DNA of 64,000 nucleotides from Amphibalanus amphitrite (lineage: Eukaryota > Arthropoda > Thecostraca > Balanomorpha > Balanidae). The stretch lies in NCBI RefSeq assembly GCF_019059575.1, contig NW_024881828.1, positions 372,001-436,000 on the forward strand, given 5' to 3'. Below the pieces are notes generated by a model. The model had not been told where the DNA came from, did not search any database, and was given only the letters and a program-made list of their open reading frames with translations. This document shows positions 51,589-61,819 of the stretch, piece by piece (the first letter of the stretch is position 1; each line of letters starts with the position of its first letter). Both the position numbers and the translations under genes were made by a program.

Positions 51589-54500
51589 CTGGAACACGGA
51601 GAGACAGGCATGGCTGGGTCAGATGGTGGGGGACGGACAGTGAGAAGGAATGTACTGCACCCACATCTGAGCTTGCGACTCGCATTGCGGTGCACTGAGC
51701 ATAAGCTGCAACCGAACCCATGTCAATGACATCAACTCATTACGTTATGAAAATGACCCGAGGGTACAAGCACTGCAAGTTTTTCTACTACTCGAAGCAA
51801 AAACCCCACGACGGTTTCCAGCAGACGACTGATTTGTACCCGTGATCTGAGTTATCGGCCACAAAAGTTTTAGCCTTAAAACATTTTAGAAAGCTCCCTC
51901 CGCTCAGACTCGATCCCCCCACTCACCACTCATTGACGGTCCAGGTGTGTAGGGCGCGCAGGCCGGCGCGCAGCCGGGTGAGGCCGTCCCCGGCTCGGGT
52001 CAGGTTGATGGTTCGCACCACGGCCATGGCGTCCCGCAGAACGATGGAGATGAGCAGCGCCCACTCGACGCACTCGGCCTCCAGCATGATCTGCAGCAGG
52101 TACCTGGACGGAAGGGGAGGGATGGTGAGAGGAGACACGGGACATGGCAGTCCGACAAGCCAACGTTGATAGTTGATACACAACACAAGCCAAAATATCA
52201 CAAATATTTACCGTTGAGGACGCTTCGTACAATTTATTCGCAGCCTCCACCAGACATTTGACCTTGGCTTCTAACTGAATTACACTGCACCTGAGTTAGC
52301 AGTGACTGAGTTGGGCCTCCTGTGTTATGCGTATGCACTTGGCACTCAAACTCACCCGAGCTGGACCTGTGCCTCACCTGTGTTATGCGTACAAACTCAC
52401 CTAAGCTGCACCTGTGCCTCCTGCGTGCCGCGCGCCGCCACGTCCAGCTGCAGCAGCTCGCCTCCCGAGGAGCCGTTCGGCGTCTCCAGCGGAGTGACGT
52501 CCTCCTCGGCCCACGTCGAGCTGCCCTCCTCACTCACGATGCTGGACGTGTCGTTGGCGCCTGCGGAGGGAAAACGATCGGATAAATTGAAAGGAAATTA
52601 TATTTTGCCATGTACCTTGTAGTTAGAGATAACTAAGTGGAATTTTGCGGAAACTGATACGAGGAAGGCTCATTTCTAAAGAAAGAACATAACTATGTCA
52701 TTATTTTGGTGTTAGTTAATTTTAAGCGGTATTTAAGACGGTGCTCAACGCTTCGAAAAATTATCGAACGAACTGTCACGCAATTATATGCACATCAGCA
52801 GCATACTACATTCAACACATTCACCTCCCGACTAGTAACTGCATATGTCTCACCTTTGACGAGATGTGGCAGCAGTCGGGCGTCCTGTGTCACCGGTGAC
52901 GGCGTCTCTGGAGGGACCAGCGGCGGCGGTGGTGCCGCGTGGTCCCCTCCATCTCCCGTGTGGACGTGTAGCGCCCGGAGTCGCTCGTGCAGCTGCCCGG
53001 CCGTGCTGCCGGGTTTGCCGTTGGTGCTCCCGCCGTGACCCGTCTCCGCTGCGGCCAGGAAGAACCCGATCGGCTGCGGCGGCACCGGGTACGGCCACTG
53101 GAAGTCGTGGTGCAGCTGACGCAGCGCCTCCACCAGATCATCAACCAGCGCGGCGCGCCATCGCTCGCGGCGCAGCCACTCCACCAGGTGAAACTCCATG
53201 TGCGCCGCGAAACTGGCGAGCAGTCTCAGCCGGCGCCGGGTGAGCAGACGGCGCGCGTGCCGCTCCAGCACCTGGTCAATGAAGAGCCGCTGCCGCGCGA
53301 CCTCTGTGGTTGGCTCGGCTCGCTCCTGGCCGGCCGATTTGCGGCGCATGGCCCGCTGGTCGCTGTTGGTGCGAGTCACCTGCTTGTGTTCCACCCGAGG
53401 GTTGGCCGAGGTGCTCAGGCTGCGGCCGCGGACCTGGTGGAGGGAGGGGAGGTGTGAGACACGCTATTTGTTACCTGTGGGGTGTGTCACGATTGTTGTA
53501 GTGAAATGTTTCTGGCAGAGGTGATGCCTGAAGCTACAACAGCATCAGACATTACATCTGCGCACGAAGCACTAGGTATGTACCACACTCAGATGCAAGA
53601 TATACGGCGGAAAACTCAGACGACCACCTGACCCTTCAACCACACCATTTCTGCTGTGTTGGTCAGGGCAATTAGTCACAGTCCTCACGCCTTTCGCGGA
53701 AGAAGATTCCCCCACCCTCACCACACACTACTGTTCGTCCGTGCCCTCGCAATGACAACAGCAGCTAGAATTAGAAATCCCATTCGTCCGTACCTGAAGC
53801 GTGCCGTACACCAGCGAGAGGTCCTCCTCGTTGGGAGATACGGGCGGCGTTACGTGCGACAGCTGCTGCTTCAGCTCCCGCGGCGACTCCAGGTCAGCAG
53901 GGTCTGGCCAGGCGAGGACAAAGGCGCATCAGTTATAGCTCGTGTGCGTGCTGTAGCGTGCAACCGTGTGTACTCAGTCTAGCTGGACAACACACATCAA
54001 CTACAAGTCGATTGAATTATTACGCAGCATTAGGTATTTGCCAAAGATGGATGCGAGCGTGCAGACAGATGCATTGTAAAAACTAGACATACTCAAAACA
54101 CAGGCATTCAATTTTCATCCCACGCTGAGCACAAGGACAGGCAGACTGAGAGACTTGTAGGTTCACAACATGCTGTTCATCTCAAAACTAGCGTGATCCC
54201 GTATTTTCTTTCCGTACCCTTTATCGCACTTCCCTGCCCTCCCCGACTATCGACAACTCTGGGAACGTACGCGGGTCTCTGTGCTCACCGATGGCCCTGA
54301 GGAAGCGAGTGAGATCCTTGGCCAGTTTCCAGCGGCACTCCTCGAGGCTGGCCTCCAGCAGGAGCGTCACGTAGTGGCGACTCGTCTCCGCAGTCTCCAG
54401 ATTCTGACGAGAGAGGAGACATTCATGTAATTATGTAGGTGAAACGATATTTTGGTGTTGAGTTATTTGCTTACTGGTTCAGCGGAGCGACCGGCAATGT

Positions 54501-57500
54501 GATGGAAATCACTGGGCTCTATGTCGTGCGGTTTGGAGGGTATTTGTCCGCTTATTCCATACCTGTGCCAGATATTGGGCGCAGATAGTTTAAGGAAGCA
54601 GCTGAACGATAGCAATGTTATATCTCGTCAGCAACTAGTGCGTTGTGCGTAGCACTGCCACTATGGATATGTGTGATGAGCTCCATCCCACCGTGTCCAC
54701 CCCTTGCAGTATGATGAGGTAGGAGAGTCCAGCTTCAGACACTGCCTTACAGACACTGTCTCACTCTGCACCACATGGAGGCCGACGTGTCCAGACACTG
54801 CCCTAACACCCACCTGCAGTATGATGAGGTAGGAGGCCGCCGTGTCCAGCTGCTGACGCCGCAGACACTGCTGGAACAGGTGTACCGGCTGACCGGCCGA
54901 CGCAAACAGGTACGACCACAGCGCCATCTCTGTTTTGCGCGCGCACCGTACCACCGTGTCCAGGTAGACGGGAAATTCGCGGATAAACTCGATGACGCGC
55001 GGCAGAAGTGCGTCAGGGATCGGCTCCTTGGAGGTGGCCTCCTCCTCCACCACCTGGCGTCGGGGAGAGGAACTACAGTCACACAAAGATGGCTGCGGAG
55101 GCAGCGGAAAACACATATATACAAGAGGACGGACTTCAGAAAAAACACCGTTCACGTGTAACATGCGTCTGTGGCTTAATTTGACAAGTACAGTCTTCTA
55201 GCCAGTCCTTTTTTTAATCACATGTAGAAAAACGTGTGATTAAAAAGAAAAAGAAATGGGCTACAACATAGACCTCGATGTCTTCTTCCAGAGCCCAAAC
55301 AACCTTGATTCTTGATTCTTGATTCTAGCGTGCCTCCTGAAACACGGCCTTTCACACTCGATAAACACGCTCGCATCACATGCCTGCCATTCTCACCTCG
55401 TGCAGGAGGAGCTCCAGCGCGTGTGAGAAGTATGGCAGGTGGGTGTAGCGGTGCGCTATCTCCCACGCGTGGTAGCCCAGGTTCCGCCGCAGCAGCTGGC
55501 GCAGAATGTGCTGCAGGTACACCTGACTCTGTGGAAACATAACGGGAATGGTGTTCAATTTTACTGTCAAGTTTTCCAAGCTGTAGTTTCAGGGCATGAT
55601 AAATGGGTTTCAGGGCATTTCAGGGCAAACATCTGCTTTATCCTACATATGAAATATCACAGGCGGCAGCGAGATTATAGCTATAAACTTCATCAGAAGG
55701 CAGCCATTCAACCACCCATCCCAATCCACCATTTTCCCAGCCAGCAGTCCCCTATTGACCCACCGTCCTCTCCACGGCGCAGTAGGGCAGCCGGCCGCAC
55801 CACTCAGCAAGCAACTATGTCAGCCCATCTACCAATTCCCCACAGCTCAGTGGCTGTCCCCTATTGACTAACCGTCCTCTCCACGGCGCAGTAGGGCAGC
55901 CGGCCACACTTGCTGCCGGGGAACTCCACCGTATCGTTCTCCGCTCCCAGGATCACCGCGTCGTCATACTTCACCGCTGCAAACACAGGGGAGAAGGGTG
56001 TTACTGTTCGGGATACATGCAGGGTATTATTATCAGCCCCCAGCGTCGTCATGCCTCGGCACTGAAATCACAGGTTGGTGAAGCCAGGTGTTAGGAACGG
56101 GATATCAGCAAAAGCATGGCAATGTCACACTTATATAGGAACAGACATCGGAAAGGCCGTTGTAAGACAGACAGTCACTCATAAAAAATGTATTGCTAGG
56201 TGGTCATTGAGTATTTGATCTACATTTTTGCTCATTAAGCACATCTTGAACTATTTTGGCATTTCAGCCCCGTATAACACTATGCGTCGTTATTCGTCCA
56301 TACCATGAAAGCAATAACAAACTATCACGAATACTTTTCGTGCTCCAAGCAAGCTCTCTCACCGTGCCTTCCCAGACCGCGTACCATCACTGCACACAGC
56401 CTCAGACATCCCGTACCGTCGTACCCATCGTACCCATCTCATACATGCGAATATCCTACACATCACATAATTCTATTTATATCCGCGCGAATGTCGTACC
56501 CGTACTATTCTGCACCACTAACTCACCTAGCGGGTATATACTGCACTGGAACGGCAGCATGATCCGCTTGGACATGAAGTTGTGCACCTTGTCGTTCTGC
56601 GGGAACAGTGGCAGCCACACGCGCATGCCGTGCTGGCCCGAGTTGATCCAGAGGACGTCTGCCAGCTTCATCCGATGTGAGACGGTGCCTGGACACCAGA
56701 CGGATTCCACCATGGACGCCAACACCGTCGGCGTCAGCACAGAAGACGTGAACTGTGAGATAGACAGAGACGATCGTCAGGGTGTCAAATGACCGCTTAG
56801 TGACATGTGTCAACTGACGGGAGGTGACAGATCGTCAACTGTCATAGAGTCATGTGTCAAGCCACTCACTGGTGTAGCGTGACCGACGGTGTCGGCCGTC
56901 AAATGGCAAGTGTCAGGTGTCAAATATGTCATCTGTACTCTGTAGGCCTTGGCCGGTGTGACATGCGCGGCAAGTATGCACTGAAAAACGTGGACCACCG
57001 TTAAAAATGACGTAAGTTCTGCACGAATTTGGCTGACTATCGCGTGCGAGGCATGGCGGCCACACGGAGTGTCTCGGCCGACCGTGGGAATACGGGCAGT
57101 GTGCGGGAAGTCAGCTGGCCACCGCGCCCGCGGACTCTGTGAGAAAACCGCAGGGAACTGCTACACGAGCGCAATTTCGAACGACTATCAACAGAAACAC
57201 GGCCCGTATCGACTCTGCCAGCTACTATCTAGTGAGTCTAGCTAAATAAAGTGAACAATTATTGCTGACGTAGAAATTACTTATTAATGACCGAAAAGAT
57301 AGCCATTACGAAACAAACTAAAAATGATACTGTTCTCCGTCATGCATTTCACAAACGAATGCGTCCCTTTTAACGCTTCCCTGACTAGCTATCTTCCAGC
57401 AAACCCACCATTTTGTTGTCGGCCTGGACGGGCTGTCCGGCCTCGTCCGGGTCGCGCTGCAGCATCAGCAGTCGGCCGCAGATGTTGACCAGCACCGACT

Positions 57501-60500
57501 GGGGGATCGGCGAGCGCCGGCGGCTCGGCTCCATCCGCAGCGTCGACATCGACACGGAGACCACGCAGGCCGGGTGGGCAGTGAGAGCAGAGATGTCGAT
57601 ATTCTGGATCAGCGACACCTCGGCGGCGGCCGGCTCGGACGCTGCGGGGAGAGGGGTAGTTGGTGAGGGGGCGGTTACAATACGAAAAAGACGAAAGAAA
57701 CATGAGCATGTATGAAATTAGCTGTCCGTTTAATTCAGACATGTGCAGTTGAGTTTGTGAAACATGAATATTAGTTAGAAAGTGCCCCAACGCGCTCACT
57801 CATGTGGTAGGATGGAAAAGCGCAACTCACTAGTGCTCCCCTTAGCAAAAGCTAATGCTCTCCACCACTGACGCACCTGAGCTCTCCTTGATGTAGTAGA
57901 GCGTGATGTGGCTATTACAGTGGAGTGGTAGAGCCTACCTAAGCTCTCCTTGATGTGGTAGAGCGTGATGTGACTGTCTATTCTGTTATGGCTATATAGC
58001 AGGGCGGTAGAACACACCCGAGCTCTCCTTGATGTGGTAGAGCGTGATGTGGCTACATAGAGCGGTAGAACCTACCTGAGCTCTCCTTGATGTGGTAGAG
58101 CGTGATGTGGCTGTCGGCAGAGTAGGCGATCAGCGTGTCCTGGTAGAGGTTGAGCAGCAGCACCTGCGCGTGCACCGGCGTGATCTGCACGAACGCGTTG
58201 TCCAGCCGAGACTCGCGGGGGTATAACCGGATCTCGTCGCTGGAATATGTGTGTGTGGGGGGGGGGGGGGGCACACCGGCGTTAGCGCTTCTTGTGACCC
58301 ATCGCTTGATTGGTGAGAACTTGCAGGGAGACGCTTTTAATTATGCTACTACAATTGGAATGTCTTGAGGACCAACAACCGAGTCCATCAGGACCTAATG
58401 TCGTTATTCACACAATATAAAATTGTCACGTAAAAGAAATCAGAGCTGAAACACTAATTTATCTAGAAATCCAACAAAGAGCACCACTTTCCACTTTTGA
58501 GCACTATTTCCACTTAAAATCACCACCGACTGCAGCAATCGACCACCGACTGACCTCTATCCCTTTCCCACCTGCATCTGGTCGCTGCCTCACCGTTTGA
58601 GGTTGATGTTGTAGCAGCCCATGATGAGCAGCTGGCGCCACCACATCAGACCGCCCGTCACCACAAAGTCCTTCTCCTGGTTCTCGTTTCCAAACAGCTT
58701 CCAGCGGCGAGTGAGCAGCGAGTAGTGCGCCACGCCGGTCCGGCCGGCCACCGCCACGTGCTGCACGCCCTCGTCCAGCGCCGTGTACTGCGGGAAGGGA
58801 ACAGGGTAAGATAAGAACGATTGTAAATGGGGGGGGGGGCTAGGAGGAGGTAAAATGGCGATTCAAGTAAGAAGGTCTCGAGTGTCGTGTATTGCCGACG
58901 GGTAATGATGGCGGTGAAGACGTCGCAAAACGTGCGGCATACCCTACATTTTGCTATACAGCTTCATGAACCTTCAAACATCTTCAGCTCTCTCCACTAC
59001 AATCTCTAAAACTCCGGTCGGTCGATCCAAGAATCGTAACCATGACCTACCCAAATGGGCCACTTGAACCCTATCGGTATGGGCTAGTTGGATCCCACCA
59101 GCCCGTATTTACCAGTTGAAGGGGTTCACCTACCCGTATCGGTCTGTTGGAGGACCTCCGGCACATAACCTACCCGAATAGGCCAGTTGGATCCGACGTA
59201 GACGTGCGGCACGGGCACGGTGATCCACTGTTTGCTGCCGGCCATGGTGTGACCTCCGGCCGGCGCCCCCAGAGAGGCCGGGTCGTCACAGCTGATCAGC
59301 ACCCGGTCCTCGCCTTGGAGGCACACGTGCTCCTGGTTACTCTGCACAGAGGGAAAGAGAACGGTAAGTAGACTAAATGATGACATTGGCGTTTTGCAGA
59401 GGCAATACAATTAACTCTACAACCACGTAGCTGTTTCTTTGCACTAAAGTAGTTATAAACCGGCGATGACCACAAGACGTATGACAAAAGAACAGCCCGA
59501 GGACAACATTGCCAACTCCATCAGGGACACCGCCGCCCTAAAGAGCTCGACACCGCATCATGACCAACCAGAGACTCCAATGTCCATAATCTACCCCAAG
59601 TCAGTTCCGAGCCTCACCATGCACGGGTTGACGGAGAGTGCCGACTTGACAAACGCCAGCTGCATGACCCGGTTGGCGAAGTCGTCCTCCCCCGGGCGGC
59701 GTCCGTTCAGTAGCCACAGCTGGTAGCCCTCGGAGCCCCACTCGACGTCACGCGCCGATATGACGTCATCGTCCCAGGAGAGTGTGCACGTGAGCAGTGT
59801 GCCGAACACAGACCACACGGAGAGGCCCCGCTCGCGCCACGTGACCGCCAGCGCACAGCTGTCCGGCGTCCACGAGAGACGACCTGCGGGCGGCGGAGAC
59901 GGGCGTGTGTTATCATTACTAATACATTTACCGGGATATTGATAATATGATACTGCATAGAACATACTATCATCGATACCATGAGCAATGAGCTATGTCA
60001 CATCACACCAACGCGTTGATACCTACTCGACACGCTATGTGAAAAATGCCACGACATCGACCTCTAAGAATCGGCTTTGAAGCAACTACCAACGGTATCA
60101 GATGAGCGCTATCAACTCCGTACGCCCTTTTCCCCCTTCCGAGTGCGCTTTAACTCACCGTACCCGTACTTTGTAGCACACTGAAATCACCGTCATACAC
60201 ATACTATCATCGGTAGTATGTGTATGGGTACAGGGTACTTTCACGGGTATTCCTGGGGCACTCCTCCACCCTCCTCCAGGGGTCCCCAATCACGTTTCAG
60301 TGCAGTTTCTGGGGTGACTACAGTTCCAGCTCTCTGCAGGTCGCACTGTCACCTACCGACGGGTCCGGGCGATCCGGCGTAGTCCTTGCTGGAGAGGATG
60401 AGCCGGTGCAGCACCTGCAGACCGCCTGTCGTGTCGTCCACACAGCAGACCACACACTCGCCACTGAGGGAGGGGAGGGTCACAGTCAGAACGTGGTCAC

Positions 60501-61819
60501 AGCCCAAAACGGGCAACAACGCGTTATATCGGGTCAAATTTGTAATCAGGTCTCGCAAGGTCAGGGCACAGTCACAGCCGAGGTTACAGCCGGTCATGTT
60601 CGGTTATAATGGATCCCTAACGGCTAACAGGACGGTCACTGCACACAGTGCACAGTTACAAGTTACAAAATGATCACAGAAAGGGTCCGTATCTGGTAAA
60701 ATCCAATAAAAATAGGGTCATAGCGGGGCACAGGATCATGGTCACAATCCAGGCCAGGGTAGATCACAACGTGGACAGTGTCAGGTCGACGGGAGGCATT
60801 GTAGTCAGAACAGGGTAACCCAGCCGAAACCCCACAAAGCCTCATAAATATGGATTGAATCAGGGGCGCAGCTGGCATCGAAGGACGTTTTATTTCAACG
60901 TTGTTATTGGTGAAACGTGAGCCGGCTTAAAAGCGCATGTAACCTTGTGGAGAAGATCTCATTTCCTCTCCAAACTTCAGGAAATATATAACAAAAACTT
61001 CCATTGTGACGTGCACCTATGAAAAACCACGGAGGGGTTCTATTCTAGGCGACCGCTGACATCAATATACTACAACCATTTACAGGCACTTTTATGGAAA
61101 CTAGCCTCATCCACTGCCCCTCCCTCCTACCCTCTCAGCCCATCTGCCTGTCTGCACGCGCAATTATCGGCCGCCGGAGAGCTACGACCCCCGCCACAGC
61201 CCGTCAGCTGTAGTACCGCAGCCGGCGAGAGCTGCACTCACTTGGCTCTACCGAACACCATCAGACGGTACTTGTGGCTGACGGTGGCGCACGTGGCGTC
61301 CTGCACCGACGCCCAGATCCCCTGCACCGACTGGCGGGAGGGAGAGAGACACGGACACAAAGTCGGTCAGACACAGACAGAGGGGAGGGGGCAAAGGGAG
61401 GTTGGCATGAATTGGAAAACAATTTGCTTTGAACCAGCGGTTATGAAATTATGAAGCGAATAAGATAAGACGACAGAAAAATTATGCAGCAAGATAGTTC
61501 TCGAATTTAGTTAGTAAGCAAAGCCGACGATGAATTGACACTCATAAAAACAACACAAATAAAATATAATCACAGAAAAAGTTTCCATTCCAACGTCAGT
61601 AAGACACCAGACTTGTGAAACCACTAGCCAGCATCCCAGAGCATACACCCTGCTACCCGGCACCCCCAGCCCACCGTCCACTCACATTGGGGTCGAACTT
61701 AAGCGATGAGGCGGTGAGGAAGGCGGCCCGGCCGTCGCTGAGCACCGTGGCGAACCCGCCCACCAGGGGCGAGTACTCCATGTCTACCACGTGCACGCCC
61801 GCCTCCTGGATCGGCACCG
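51339..61819 (-). CDS. RIC1: RIC1, Rab6A-GEF complex partner 1 (N-terminus missing)
   Basis: RIC1 with RGP1 forms the guanine-nucleotide exchange factor for Rab6 at the Golgi and is needed for retrograde endosome-to-Golgi traffic. Eighteen minus-strand exons with matching phases give 1148 residues. They cover family positions from about 210 to the C-terminus: the end of the first beta-propeller ([18 protein letters not shown]), the second propeller ([51 protein letters not shown]), the [16 protein letters not shown] helical segment that opens the RIC1 C-terminal domain, [52 protein letters not shown], and a Pro/Glu-rich tail ending CVLM-stop. The N-terminal exons should lie to the right of 61819 but are not seen before the window end. 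Five of its donors are tandemly duplicated. Confidence 0.93.
51927..52103 (-). CDS. RIC1: RIC1 exon: [19 protein letters not shown]
   Basis: [40 protein letters not shown] and [15 protein letters not shown]; conserved C-terminal helices. Confidence 0.92.
52317..52425 (-). repeat. Duplicated RIC1 donor at 52401
   Basis: CCTGTGTTATGCGTA, AACTCACC and the AGCTGxACCTGTGCCTC exon edge occur at 52329-52374 and 52376-52420. Both copies keep GTGAGTTTG donors in minus orientation. A third, degraded copy may lie at 52285-52325. Confidence 0.82.
52401..52560 (-). CDS. RIC1: RIC1 exon: acidic Ser/Thr linker
   Basis: [20 protein letters not shown] through [20 protein letters not shown] to L, ending AG|gtgagt. 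Donor region duplicated at 52317-52374. Confidence 0.88.
52854..53433 (-). CDS. RIC1: RIC1 long exon: HARRLL helical block and linker
   Basis: [40 protein letters not shown] and [20 protein letters not shown], then a low-complexity Gly/Pro-rich stretch. Phase 0 in, 1 out (G|gtgaga). Confidence 0.92.
53794..53903 (-). CDS. RIC1: RIC1 exon: variable linker
   Basis: [20 protein letters not shown] then [17 protein letters not shown]. Falls in the Ser/Pro-rich, poorly conserved linker, shorter than in vertebrates. Confidence 0.82.
54289..54403 (-). CDS. RIC1: RIC1 exon
   Basis: [20 protein letters not shown] then [18 protein letters not shown], phase 1 out (G|gtgagc). Confidence 0.9.
54705..54840 (-). 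repeat. Duplicated RIC1 YLIILQ donor edge, period 110
   Basis: TGCAGTATGATGAGGTAGGA recurs at 54705. The copy reads CTGCAAGGGG instead of CTGCAG|gtggg in minus orientation, so its donor is lost. Further short repeats of a CAGACACTGCC motif lie between. Confidence 0.82.
54814..55053 (-). CDS. RIC1: RIC1 exon: [16 protein letters not shown] to YLIILQ
   Basis: [39 protein letters not shown] and [12 protein letters not shown]|gtgggt. The edge is duplicated 110 bases downstream with the donor mutated. Confidence 0.93.
55397..55528 (-). CDS. RIC1: RIC1 exon: [18 protein letters not shown]
   Basis: [20 protein letters not shown] through [14 protein letters not shown]|gtgaga. Start of the helical RIC1 domain. 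Confidence 0.93.
55748..55915 (-). repeat. Duplicated RIC1 ERT donor edge, period 109
   Basis: About 50 bases including CCGGCTGCCCTACTGCGCCG and the donor recur at 55751-55800 with few changes. The donors are gttagtcaa (real) and gtgggtcaa (copy). Confidence 0.88.
55873..55976 (-). CDS. RIC1: RIC1 exon: [11 protein letters not shown] to CAVERT
   Basis: [20 protein letters not shown] then [12 protein letters not shown]|gttagt. The 3' edge and donor are duplicated 109 bases into the intron. Confidence 0.92.
56527..56752 (-). CDS. RIC1: RIC1 exon: VWLPLFP and RIMLPF
   Basis: [40 protein letters not shown] and [17 protein letters not shown]. Phase 0 in, 1 out. Confidence 0.92.
57409..57641 (-). 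CDS. RIC1: RIC1 exon
   Basis: [40 protein letters not shown] and [18 protein letters not shown], ending NKM|gtgggt. Confidence 0.9.
57876..58115 (-). repeat. Four-copy tandem array at RIC1 HIKESS donor
   Basis: GAGCTCTCCTTGATGTGGTA (plus strand) and the following GAGCGTGATGTGGCT begin at 58078 (real), 58020, 57941 and 57879. In minus orientation every copy ends in AG or GG followed by GT: gtaggttc, gtgtgttc, gtaggctc, gtgcgtca. All four donors are therefore potentially usable. Confidence 0.9.
58076..58239 (-). CDS. RIC1: RIC1 exon: [14 protein letters not shown] to [11 protein letters not shown]
   Basis: [40 protein letters not shown] and KESS, phase 1 out. The donor end is present in four tandem copies. 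Confidence 0.92.
58594..58787 (-). CDS. RIC1: RIC1 exon: [19 protein letters not shown]
   Basis: [40 protein letters not shown] and [20 protein letters not shown]. Clear family signature. Confidence 0.93.
59045..59190 (-). repeat. Five-copy tandem array at RIC1 SNWPIR donor
   Basis: Copies of an ACCTACCCGTATnGGCCAGTT-like unit (plus strand) start at 59168 (real exon end and donor), 59128, 59097, 59068 and 59045. Copies at 59128 and 59045 keep GG|GTAGGT in minus orientation. The others have lost it. Confidence 0.78.
59174..59341 (-). CDS. RIC1: RIC1 exon: [13 protein letters not shown] to SNWPIR
   Basis: [20 protein letters not shown] through [15 protein letters not shown]|gtaggt. Phase 0 on both sides. 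Its donor end is repeated five times in tandem. Confidence 0.92.
59618..59883 (-). CDS. RIC1: RIC1 exon: LSVWSVFG propeller blade
   Basis: [37 protein letters not shown] and [12 protein letters not shown]. One of the best conserved parts of the family. Confidence 0.92.
60194..60226. repeat. Perfect 13-bp-arm hairpin in RIC1 intron
   Basis: CATACACATACTA, a 7-base loop, and its complement. Function unknown; probably the remnant of a MITE. Confidence 0.7.
60357..60463 (-). CDS. RIC1: RIC1 exon
   Basis: [20 protein letters not shown] then [15 protein letters not shown]. The acceptor is ctccctcag. Phase 1 out (G|gtaggt). Confidence 0.87.
61242..61330 (-). CDS. RIC1: RIC1 exon
   Basis: [20 protein letters not shown] then YRLMVFGRA. 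Phase 0 in, 2 out (AA|gtgagt). Confidence 0.88.
61686..61819 (-). CDS. RIC1: RIC1 exon (first seen)
   Basis: [20 protein letters not shown], then [20 protein letters not shown]. It begins with two bases of a split codon, so at least one exon precedes it. Ends PN|gtgagt. Confidence 0.88.

Noticed and set aside
52795-53243. Plus-strand and alternative frames over the RIC1 long exon
   Set aside because: Shadows of the RIC1 exon, which matches the family in the minus frame.
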